DNA from: Anaerolineae bacterium
GTDB taxonomy: Bacteria; Chloroflexota; Anaerolineae; Promineifilales; Promineifilaceae
Length of the DNA stretch: 50,304 nucleotides
Assembly: GCA_019637635.1 (NCBI GenBank)
Contig: JAHBVI010000042.1
Span: 1-50,304, forward strand
Reading direction: 5' to 3'
Made by a program: the position numbers and the translations under genes. Below are positions 7,650-14,670 of this stretch, piece after piece. Below the pieces are notes generated by a model, which was not told where the DNA came from, did no database searches, and was given only the letters and a program-made list of their open reading frames with translations. Numbering within the stretch: the stretch's first letter is position 1; every line of letters begins with the position of its first letter.

Positions 7650-8222
7650 ATGAAACGACCAATTTACACTCCTGGCGGTTATTACCATCTCTACAATCGC
7701 GGCCGTAGCCGCCTCTCCATCTTCCACGACCCCAAAGATTACCATCAGGTCTTGGAACTAATGAAATCCTACAGCCAGAAATATAGCCTGGTCATCATCG
7801 CCTACTGCCTGTTAGCCAACCATTACCATTTCCTGGTTCGCCAAAACAACACACCCCGCGCCAGCCTGTTGCCTCAACGCATTTTCAACAGCTATAGCAA
7901 AACCTATAACCTCAAATACCAGCACAGCGGCACCCTCTTTGAAGGCCCGGCGCGCGCCATCCCTGTCACCGAAGAAACTTACTTGCTGCACCTCTGCCGT
8001 TATATCCACGCTAACCCGGTCCTGCACGGCTTCGTACCTCACATTAAGGATTGGCCTTATTCCAATTACCATGAATGGATCGGCACCCGCAACGGCAAAC
8101 TGATAGACCACGCTTTTGTCCAAGAACATTTTCCCCAGCCAGGCGCTTACCAGGAATTTGTGCGTGAATATCTACTCAGTCGCCGCCATCCAGAAGGAAT
8201 GGAGTATTTGAATGAGTGGTAG
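7650..8222 (+). CDS. REP-associated tyrosine transposase (RAYT, Y1 family)
   Basis: 190 residues from ATG 7650, preceded by AGGAG. The N-terminus MKRPIYTPGGYYHLYNRGR, the HUH metal-binding motif NHYHFLV (His58, His60), the YSKTYNLKY segment holding the likely catalytic tyrosine, and HANPVLHGF with WPYSNYHEW are hallmarks of RAYT proteins. These domesticated single-copy transposases mobilise or maintain REP hairpins. REP-type palindromes lie directly on both sides, and another copy lies within a gene at 30 kb. The gene contains no ACGGCCGT octamer. Family call is confident; activity is inferred. Confidence 0.92.
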   Translation: MKRPIYTPGGYYHLYNRGRSRLSIFHDPKDYHQVLELMKSYSQKYSLVIIAYCLLANHYHFLVRQNNTPRASLLPQRIFNSYSKTYNLKYQHSGTLFEGPARAIPVTEETYLLHLCRYIHANPVLHGFVPHIKDWPYSNYHEWIGTRNGKLIDHAFVQEHFPQPGAYQEFVREYLLSRRHPEGMEYLNEW

Positions 8223-8237
8223 CCGTACGCTACAGTC

Positions 8238-8446
8238 GTGCCAGGCACAGGGCAATGCCGATCTGGTCAGCCCAATACCTGGCGCCCTGTGCCTGGCACG
8301 GCGCACGAGACCATTCGGAAGCAGTGCCAGGCAAGGGGCAGTACCGATCTGGTCGTCCAAAGCCTTAAGCCCCTTGGAAGCAGTGCCAGGCAAGGGGCAG
8401 TACCGATCTGGTCGTCCAAAGCCTTAAGCCCCTTGCCTGGCACTAC
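8238..8446. repeat. REP array with a 59-bp tandem duplication
   Basis: The first palindrome has perfect 16-bp arms at 8238-8253 and 8284-8299 (GTGCCAGGCACAGGGC and its complement). Next comes a 59-bp unit repeated exactly twice (8317-8375, 8376-8434). The second unit is completed by GCCTGGCACTAC, giving a second palindrome with arms at 8383-8398 and 8428-8443. All share GTGCCAGGCA with the REP upstream of the RAYT gene. The first unit's right arm is cut short by the duplication. Confidence 0.88.
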
Positions 8447-8587
8447 CCCATCAACTCGCCTACCCTCCTCCACCAAAACGGGTAAAATTGGCGCCATATA
8501 GGCCTCCTCTATCTTTTTATCCGCGCCACCCACGTTAATCCGCGGCCTATTATGAGGAGTTCAACATAAGTGCAGCACACCACCATG

Positions 8588-8628
8588 AATGAAAATTCAT
8601 AATTCATCCTTCATAATTCATAATTCAA
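8588..8628. repeat. AATTCAT-type repeat hairpin
   Basis: Units of TGAAAATTCATAATTCAT and CATAATTCATAATTC just before the tpiA ribosome site. It is an AT-rich member of the degenerate repeat-hairpin class and can form a weak stem-loop. Confidence 0.55.
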
Positions 8629-8641
8629 AAAGGAGAAACCC

Positions 8642-9397
8642 ATGCGAACCCCAATCATTGCCGGTAACTGGAAAATGAATAAAACGGCCGACCAGGCCGT
8701 CACCTTCGTCCGCGAAATCCGCCACGCCCTGCAAAACATCAAAGGTGTAGACCGCGTTGTCTGCCCCCCCTTCCTGGCCATTCCCGCCGTGTATGAAGCG
8801 CTGCAAGCCACCGACATCGGCGTCGGCGCCCAAAACATGTACTTCGCCGAAAAGGGGGCCTACACCGGCGAAGTAGCCCCCGACATGCTCACCCCCTTCT
8901 GCCAATACGTCATCCTGGGCCATTCCGAACGGCGCGCCCTCTTTGGCGAAACGGACGAGGGCGTGAACAAAAAAGTCCACGCCGCCCTGGCCCACGGCCT
9001 GACGCCCATCATCTGCGTGGGCGAAAGCCTGGAACAAAATGAAGCCGGTGAGACGCATGTGTTTGTCAGCGGGCAGGTGAAGGCGGCGTTTGCGGGGCTG
9101 ACGGCCGTGCAAGCCCCCGCCTGTGTCATCGCCTACGAACCCATCTGGGCCATCGGCACCGGCAAATCGGCCAGCGCCGCCGAAGCGGGCAGCATCATTG
9201 GCCTCAGCGTGCGCGGCGCATTGGCCGAACTGTTCGGCGAAGACGCCGCCCAACAGGTGCGCATCCAATACGGCGGCAGCGTCACCGTAGAAAACATCGC
9301 CGACTACATGGCCCACCCAGACATTGACGGCGCCCTCGTCGGCGGCGCCAGCCTGAAAGCGGATTTTGTGGATTTGGTAAGAAATGCGATTGTTTGA
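8642..9397 (+). CDS. tpiA: Triosephosphate isomerase
   Basis: 251 residues, the normal length. It interconverts dihydroxyacetone phosphate and glyceraldehyde 3-phosphate in glycolysis. Catalytic residues are in place: Lys11 in GNWKMN, His94 in ILGHSERR, Glu166 in [11 protein letters not shown]. The phosphate-binding YGGSV and GALVGGASL motifs are present. AAAAAGGAGAAA precedes the ATG. It is an ordinary housekeeping enzyme between repeat-filled gaps. Confidence 0.98.
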   Translation: MRTPIIAGNWKMNKTADQAVTFVREIRHALQNIKGVDRVVCPPFLAIPAVYEALQATDIGVGAQNMYFAEKGAYTGEVAPDMLTPFCQYVILGHSERRALFGETDEGVNKKVHAALAHGLTPIICVGESLEQNEAGETHVFVSGQVKAAFAGLTAVQAPACVIAYEPIWAIGTGKSASAAEAGSIIGLSVRGALAELFGEDAAQQVRIQYGGSVTVENIADYMAHPDIDGALVGGASLKADFVDLVRNAIV

Positions 9398-9470
9398 GAT
9401 TGGAGATTAGAGATTAACAAGTCTCCAATCTCCAATCTCCCAATCTCCGATTACCGATTACCGTTTACCA
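9395..9470. repeat. GAGATTGG-type repeat hairpin
   Basis: GAGATTGGAGATTAGAGATT then complementary TCTCCAATCTCCAATCTCC, followed by CGATTACCGATTACC units. It fills the gap between tpiA and the metalloprotease gene. The same family recurs at 10263 and 42461. Confidence 0.75.
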
Positions 9471-9476
9471 ATCTCT

Positions 9477-10265
9477 ATGAACGACTCCCTCATGCCCTTC
9501 TTCTGGGTCCTGGTGACACTGCCCATCTTGTTGGTGATGCAGCGTTGGATTCATCAGCATTTGCACGGCATTGCCTACCTGCTGATGGGGCAGCCGGGGC
9601 GGGCAGTGGTGCTGTATGCCATCATTTTGCTGCCCGGCGTCTTTTTGCACGAGGCCAGCCATTGGCTGGCAGCCACGCTTCTCGGCGTGCGCACCGGCAC
9701 ATTTTCCGTCATTCCCCGCCAGCAGCCAGACGGCAGCATTCAGCTAGGCTACGTAGAGTATTACAAGAGCCGGTCACTGGACCCGCTGCGGGAAAGCATC
9801 ATTGGCGGCGCACCGTTGATCGCGGGCACGGCCGTGATCCTGCTCATCAGCTACCACATTTTCAACTACCCCCAACTGGCCGCCCTGGTACAAACGGGCG
9901 AAATCCGCGCCCTGACCATCGCCCTGGAACAACTGCTGCGCACCCCCGACTTTTTCCTCTGGCTCTATCTCATTTTTGCCATCGCCACCGCCATGATGCC
10001 CAGCCAATCTGACCGCCGCGCCTGGCCTGCTTTTGCCATCGCCCTGGCCATCTTTGCCCTTATCCTCAGCGTTTTGGGACTGTTCAACGTGGTCGCTGCC
10101 AGCCTGGCCCGGCCGGCGGCCGTCATGTTTGGCTATCTAGGGCTGGCCTTCTCCCTGGCCATCGGCGTCAACATCTTCTTCATGGTCATCATCGGCTTCC
10201 TGGAATGGCTGCTGAGCCGACTAAAAGGGGTGTCGGTATTGTATAACCAGGCGCCAGAAGCATGA
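9477..10265 (+). CDS. Membrane-embedded zinc metalloprotease-like protein (HExxH)
   Basis: 262 residues with several transmembrane segments. A membrane-proximal HEASH motif (His58, Glu59, His62) follows LLPGVFL, as in site-2-protease-like (M50-type) metallopeptidases. Asp in MMPSQSDRRAW is a plausible third zinc ligand. The remainder is hydrophobic with no soluble domain, so it probably cleaves or handles membrane substrates. The start ATG 9477 lacks an obvious ribosome site because the repeat hairpin abuts it; Met6 is an alternative. Substrate unknown. Confidence 0.7.
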   Translation: MNDSLMPFFWVLVTLPILLVMQRWIHQHLHGIAYLLMGQPGRAVVLYAIILLPGVFLHEASHWLAATLLGVRTGTFSVIPRQQPDGSIQLGYVEYYKSRSLDPLRESIIGGAPLIAGTAVILLISYHIFNYPQLAALVQTGEIRALTIALEQLLRTPDFFLWLYLIFAIATAMMPSQSDRRAWPAFAIALAIFALILSVLGLFNVVAASLARPAAVMFGYLGLAFSLAIGVNIFFMVIIGFLEWLLSRLKGVSVLYNQAPEA

Positions 10266-10346
10266 GATTAAGAGATGAGGAGATTGGAAGATGAGGAGAT
10301 TGCCAATCTCCCAATCTCCTCATCTCCCAATCTCCCAATCTCCTCC
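10263..10346. repeat. GAGATTGG-type repeat hairpin
   Basis: GAGATGAGGAGATTGGAAGA then GAGGAGATTGCCAATCTCC and repeated CCAATCTCC/CTCATCTCC. The centre GATTG-CCAATC makes a near-perfect palindrome. The repeat is open in frame with the next gene, which creates a false upstream start at 10275. Confidence 0.75.
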
Positions 10347-11228
10347 ATGATTTCTATCCTCATCACCACCTACCGGGAAGCGCAGACCATTGGCCGGGCG
10401 TTGGAGGCATTTCTGCCGCAGTTGCCCGCCGAAGGGGAGATGGTGGTAGTGTGCCCGGATGCGGAGACAACGGCCGTAATCCAGCAATACGCCGCCCGTT
10501 ACCCCCAAATCCGCCACGCACACGACCCCGGTCTGGGTAAACCAACGGCCGTCAACATCGGCCTGCAAGCGGTGCGCGGCGACTTGATTGTGTTTAGCGA
10601 TGGCGATGTGGTGGTCGGGGAACAGGCATTATCCCCCCTGCTTTCCCCTTTTGCCGACCCGCAGGTGGGCGCGGTGACGGGACGGCCGGTCAGCATTTCC
10701 CCACGTCATACCAAACTCGGTTATTGGTCACACCTGTTAGTGGAAGGGGCGCACCGGGCAAGGCTGGAACGGAACGTCGCCGGGCAATTTTTGCTCTGCT
10801 CCGGCTACCTCTTTGCCGCCCGCAAATCCCTCATTCCACTCCTGCCCACCGACGCCCTGGCCGAGGACGCCGTTATTTCCCACCGCATCGCCGAACAGGG
10901 ATGCACTATCCGCTACGCGCCGACGGCCGAGGTCTACGTGAAATACCCCACCACCTACGCCGATTGGCGGCGGCAAAAGATACGCTCCACCGGTGGCTAC
11001 GCGCAAGATTACGTGCGCCGCTCCCCTTACCAGATGCGCTCGGCGCGGCGGGAAGTGCAGCACGGCCTCTGGCACGCCCTGACGTTTGCCCAGTCACCCC
11101 GCGAATTTTGGTGGACGCTGCAACTGTTTGCCGCCCGGCTGCATTTGTGGGCGTCGGTGTGGTGGCAGGTGCGGGTGCGCCAACGGCCGTTGCCCGACCT
11201 CTGGCAGCGCGTGGAAACGACTAAATAG
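10347..11228 (+). CDS. Family 2 glycosyltransferase
   Basis: 293 residues from ATG 10347, where the GT-A fold begins (MISILITTYREAQTIGRAL). The metal/nucleotide motif SDGD (84-87), the acceptor-site LAEDAVISHRI acidic pair and a downstream WRRQKIRSTGG (Q/RxxRW-like) identify an inverting GT2 enzyme. No clear multi-pass region follows, so it is probably cytosolic or membrane-associated. The gene is preceded by a membrane metalloprotease gene and followed by a DNA methyltransferase. Substrate unknown, perhaps a polysaccharide or glycolipid. Confidence 0.85.
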   Translation: MISILITTYREAQTIGRALEAFLPQLPAEGEMVVVCPDAETTAVIQQYAARYPQIRHAHDPGLGKPTAVNIGLQAVRGDLIVFSDGDVVVGEQALSPLLSPFADPQVGAVTGRPVSISPRHTKLGYWSHLLVEGAHRARLERNVAGQFLLCSGYLFAARKSLIPLLPTDALAEDAVISHRIAEQGCTIRYAPTAEVYVKYPTTYADWRRQKIRSTGGYAQDYVRRSPYQMRSARREVQHGLWHALTFAQSPREFWWTLQLFAARLHLWASVWWQVRVRQRPLPDLWQRVETTK

Positions 11229-11248
11229 GGTGGTACAATACGGCCGTT

Positions 11249-12745
11249 ATGCGCCAATTAACTCTTCCTTTTGCAACAGCCGTTACCCTAAAACCCGAGA
11301 CCGTTCTCCAAACATTCTCTCACAACGGATTGTGCCGTGAAGACGCCCGCTTGAATCTGGAAATGCGCTACGCCCATTTACTGGAAGAGACTGACCTATT
11401 TAATCGTCGCGTGGTCAGTTTTCAGGCAAACAAAACGGAGACACTGCATAGTTGGATTAAGTATCGGGAAGGATTTTCAGCACAACTGGTAGAGATGTTG
11501 TTTGCCGAATTAGGTGTGCAGCCGGGGCAGACCATTTTGGACCCCTTTGCCGGATCATGCACTACTTTGCTGGAGGCCAAAATGTGGGGCGTTCCTGCCG
11601 TTGGCATTGAACTGCTGCCCCACTGCCATCTGGCCTGGCGGGCCAAAGCCCATGCCTTTGATTATGATGTAGATGAACTGGTGCAAATTCGCCAACGGGT
11701 ACAGCAGCAAACGCCGCCGCCCACAACTACCACTTTCCCCCACCTGACCATCACCGAAAGCGCCTTTCCGCTGGAAACGGAACGAGAGTTAATGGCCTAT
11801 AGCCACTGGTTTGTCCAACAAGACATGAGCGCCAACACCCGGTTGTTGTGCCAGGCTATTTTGATGAGCTTGTTGGAAGAGGTCAGTTACACTCGTAAGG
11901 ACGGGCAGTATTTACGGTGGGACGGCCGTGCGGCCAAAATCAAACAGCGCAATGAGCAGCGTCTACAACAAGGCAAAGACCCCATTCAGGGCATCCACAA
12001 AGGTAGTCTGCCCACCGTCAAACAGGCTTTCTTGCGCCATCTCAATCGTGTGATTCAGGATGTCAGCGAACTGCAAAAACAGCCACCACTCGCCAGCCAA
12101 CAGACCGTTTTAGCAGGCAGCGCCCTGGACATTTTACCCACACTCGAACCCGACCAGTTTGATGGCGTTATCACCTCACCCCCCTACGCCAATCGCTACG
12201 ATTACACGCGCACCTATGCCCTGGAGCTGGCCTACTTGAACGTCGGTGATGCTATCTTCCACCTGCGCCAAGAAATGCTTTCCTGCACTGTAGAAAACAA
12301 ACCAAAACTCAACTCGTTGCAAGAATTTTATTCATCGCTTGAACGCGAAGCTGAATACATCAAAATCTTAAATCTTGTCCAGACAAATCCTGGTCTGAAT
12401 GAAATTAACCAGGCTCTCCTTATCCGAAATCGGCAAGGAGATATAAACAATCAAGGCGTATTGGGCATGATAAATCAGTATTTTACCGAGTTAACCTTCA
12501 TCTTTGCCGAACTGTTCCGGGTTTGCCGTTCAGGTGCGCATGTGGCCATCGTCAACGATAACGTGCGTTATGCCGGAGAAGTAATCCCTGTGGATTTGCT
12601 GAGTACCAATCTGGCCGAAGCACTAGGGTTTGAACCGGTGAAAGTGTATGTGCTGCCCCAACAAAAAGGCAACAGCAGCCAGCAAATGGGCAAGTTTGGC
12701 CGCCGCCCATTGCGTAAAAGCATCACCATCTGGAGAAAACCATAA
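11249..12745 (+). CDS. Type II DNA methyltransferase, probably AvaI-like
   Basis: 498 residues. The S-adenosylmethionine motif is TILDPFAGSCTTLLEA (about 92-107) and the catalytic motif IV is TSPPYANRYDYTR (about 309), as in amino-group (N4-cytosine or N6-adenine) methyltransferases. It is directly followed by the remains of an AvaI/BsoBI-like endonuclease gene, so it probably protects CYCGRG sites by N4-cytosine methylation; this specificity is inferred. A TACAAT box (11234-11239) lies 9 nt before the ATG and no Shine-Dalgarno is visible. An ACGGCCGT octamer occupies that gap. Confidence 0.87.
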   Translation: MRQLTLPFATAVTLKPETVLQTFSHNGLCREDARLNLEMRYAHLLEETDLFNRRVVSFQANKTETLHSWIKYREGFSAQLVEMLFAELGVQPGQTILDPFAGSCTTLLEAKMWGVPAVGIELLPHCHLAWRAKAHAFDYDVDELVQIRQRVQQQTPPPTTTTFPHLTITESAFPLETERELMAYSHWFVQQDMSANTRLLCQAILMSLLEEVSYTRKDGQYLRWDGRAAKIKQRNEQRLQQGKDPIQGIHKGSLPTVKQAFLRHLNRVIQDVSELQKQPPLASQQTVLAGSALDILPTLEPDQFDGVITSPPYANRYDYTRTYALELAYLNVGDAIFHLRQEMLSCTVENKPKLNSLQEFYSSLEREAEYIKILNLVQTNPGLNEINQALLIRNRQGDINNQGVLGMINQYFTELTFIFAELFRVCRSGAHVAIVNDNVRYAGEVIPVDLLSTNLAEALGFEPVKVYVLPQQKGNSSQQMGKFGRRPLRKSITIWRKP

Positions 12746-12751
12746 CCGCCT

Positions 12752-13383
12752 ATGAACTACCGAACCCATCTGGCCTCGGCCGACTCCCTTGTAACCCCCT
12801 ACGCCCAGGTTCGCGCCGGTTTTATCAGCATGGCTTTGGAGAAGAATCGCAAAGCAACACCGTTTAAGGCAAGACATTTTCCTGGCTAGACGGCCGTTCC
12901 CGTCAATGGTTTCCTGGCAAAAATCAGGATACTGACCTGGGAAATACCCTTCGTGGACTACATTGGCAGAATCAATCAGGCAACCGCATTCTCGTCTTCA
13001 ACCTGACTGTCCCCCTGGTACAGAAAAATGTTGACCTGTGTCTGTTTGACAGCGCACCGGCTCATTTTCAGTCTGACAAACGTCAATCCTCTTGTCAATA
13101 TCAGCCAGACAAATACATCGCCTTAGGTGAGTTGAAGGGAGGTACTGACCCCGCTGGCGCGGATGAGCATTGGAAAACCGCAAACTCGGCCTTGCAAAGG
13201 GTGAGAACGGCTTTTGCCGGGAAGAATTTATCGCCACAAACCTTCTTTATTGGTGCTGCCATTCAAAAAGCGATGGCTGTTGAAATCTATCATCAGCTTG
13301 AGACTGGCTCTCTCACCAATGCCGCCAATTTAACCATTGACGAGCAACTGGTTTCTATCTGCCACTGGCTTATCACCTTATAA
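12752..13383 (+). pseudogene. Broken AvaI/BsoBI-like restriction endonuclease
   Basis: The first 46 codons (12752-12889) read MNYRTHLASADSLVTPYAQV and then RAGFISMALEKNRKATPF, the start of an AvaI-like enzyme as I recall the family, and end at TAG 12887. The frame then shifts. From 12883 a second frame gives LVFNLTVPLVQKNVDLCLF, YIALGELKGGTDPAGADEHW and a normal C-terminus ending at 13383. About 120-130 residues of the expected 315 are missing at the junction. The catalytic Glu-x-Lys (GELKGG) and the Asp of NVDLCLF survive. So an internal deletion plus frameshift has killed the enzyme while the methyltransferase, 6 nt upstream, stays intact. Confidence 0.85.
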
Positions 13384-13392
13384 GAATTTCGC

Positions 13393-14670
13393 CTAGCCTT
13401 CTGGCGTTGGGTTTTCCGGGGGGATGAAGATGGGCAGCGGCGAGGGGGTGGGTAAGGGCGTGGGAATAGGCGTGGCGGTGGGGAAAAAGTCGAAATTGTC
13501 GGAAATGAGGACAAAACTGGTCTGCCCAGGATAGACCGTTACCACCCGCCGGTAGCGATGAATACCGTCATTCAGGTCTATAAGCAGTTCATACTCACCG
13601 GCGGGCACGTCACCAAACACAAAGTTTTCCTGCCACACCGGGTCTGAGGCGACGCCGCTGTAGTAATAGGTGCGCTGTTCGCGTACCTGTTTATCATCGA
13701 GCAGGGGCAACGGCCGTAACGTCAACAAGGCACTGCTCACCAATCGCCCCCGCCGGTCTACAAAGCGCCCGGCAATCGTGCCCCAGCCCTCATACGGCGC
13801 CAACCACAATGAGGGGTTCACGGCTGCATTGTAATTATTCTGCCCCAGGCGCACCTCAAAATGTAAATGCGGCCCCGTCACTTCGCCAGAACTACCCACC
13901 CCGGCAATCAACTGCCCCTGGGACACCTGATCCCCCACCTGCACAAACAATTCCAATGTGTGGGCATAAAGGGTATAGACATCCTGTCCTTGCCACTGCC
14001 AATCGTGCTGGATAACCACTGTGTTCCCGTAATAGTTCACCCCATCGCGGGGACTGGGCAGCGGCCCGGCGTGTATCACCGTGCCACTGCTGGCGGCCAG
14101 CACCGGCGTACCCGATTCGTTAGGAAAATCCATGCCATGATGCACCCGGTAGGGCTGCAAACCGGGCGCCAGCACGTCATTGCCAAAAGGGTACCATTCC
14201 AGATCGTAGTTGCGTTTTCCCGAAGGGATGGGGCGAATTAAAAAGTAATGATCATCAGGATGGAAGGAGAGGGGTACAGCATAAGGGGGGGGCCGCCAGT
14301 TGGCGGGTGGCTCCGGGCCGGCATCTGGCAGGTATTTCTGTTCGGCGTCACGCGGGCGCACACCATCGCCTTCTGGCGTGGGGGGCGCAACCGGCCCGGA
14401 GCCTGCGGAAACATCTGCCACCCGACCATCGGCCACACGCTGGCTGACCGGTAATGGGGGCACGGCCGTTGGCGTAGCCGCCTCCCCTGGCACAAATAAC
14501 ACCGGAATCAACGTCGGCAGCGCCGATGTGGTGGTTTGGCCGCAGGCGGTGAGGAATGCCAGAAGTAATCCGTAAAGCGTAAACCGTAAACCGTAAACCG
14601 TAATTCGTAACGGATAACGGCTTACGGGTAACGGCTTACGGTCTTCGGCCCATGGTCTACGGATTCCCAC
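13393..14670 (-). CDS. M23-family metallopeptidase lipoprotein
   Basis: 425 residues as an open frame. Residues 30-43 (FTLYGLLLAFLTAC) form a lipoprotein signal with Cys43 as the lipid site. A Pro/Thr-rich linker follows, then the M23 (LytM-like) domain: HHGMDF (His177, Asp181), YAHTLE (His237) and GPHLHFEV (His268, His270), all zinc or catalytic residues of peptidoglycan endopeptidases. A beta-sandwich-like region and a TATPIPTPLPTPSPLP tail end the protein. The first 40 codons are made of a CGTAATCCGT-type repeat, so the exact start is uncertain. It overlaps the stop of the upstream propeller gene. Confidence 0.85.
   Translation of the reverse strand: MGIRRPWAEDRKPLPVSRYPLRITVYGLRFTLYGLLLAFLTACGQTTTSALPTLIPVLFVPGEAATPTAVPPLPVSQRVADGRVADVSAGSGPVAPPTPEGDGVRPRDAEQKYLPDAGPEPPANWRPPPYAVPLSFHPDDHYFLIRPIPSGKRNYDLEWYPFGNDVLAPGLQPYRVHHGMDFPNESGTPVLAASSGTVIHAGPLPSPRDGVNYYGNTVVIQHDWQWQGQDVYTLYAHTLELFVQVGDQVSQGQLIAGVGSSGEVTGPHLHFEVRLGQNNYNAAVNPSLWLAPYEGWGTIAGRFVDRRGRLVSSALLTLRPLPLLDDKQVREQRTYYYSGVASDPVWQENFVFGDVPAGEYELLIDLNDGIHRYRRVVTVYPGQTSFVLISDNFDFFPTATPIPTPLPTPSPLPIFIPPENPTPEG
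14562..14650. repeat. CGTAAACCGT-type repeat inside the M23 gene start
   Basis: Repeated CGTAAACCGTAAACCGTAA units then CGGATAACGGCTTACGGG units. On the minus strand this sequence encodes residues of the M23 lipoprotein signal region (RYPLRITVYGLRFTLYG), so an intergenic-type repeat has been used as coding sequence. Confidence 0.75.

Noticed and set aside
8317..8434. Two 59-bp direct repeats as a mini-CRISPR
   Set aside because: The units are contiguous with no spacer, only two copies are present, they contain REP arms, and no cas gene is nearby.
10275..10346. An upstream start for the glycosyltransferase
   Set aside because: The added residues are encoded by a GAGATTGG-type repeat; the GT2 fold begins exactly at ATG 10347.
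11240..11247. ACGGCCGT as the operator of the methyltransferase gene
   Set aside because: The octamer occurs about 105 times, mostly in coding sequence, so its place in this one promoter is probably chance.
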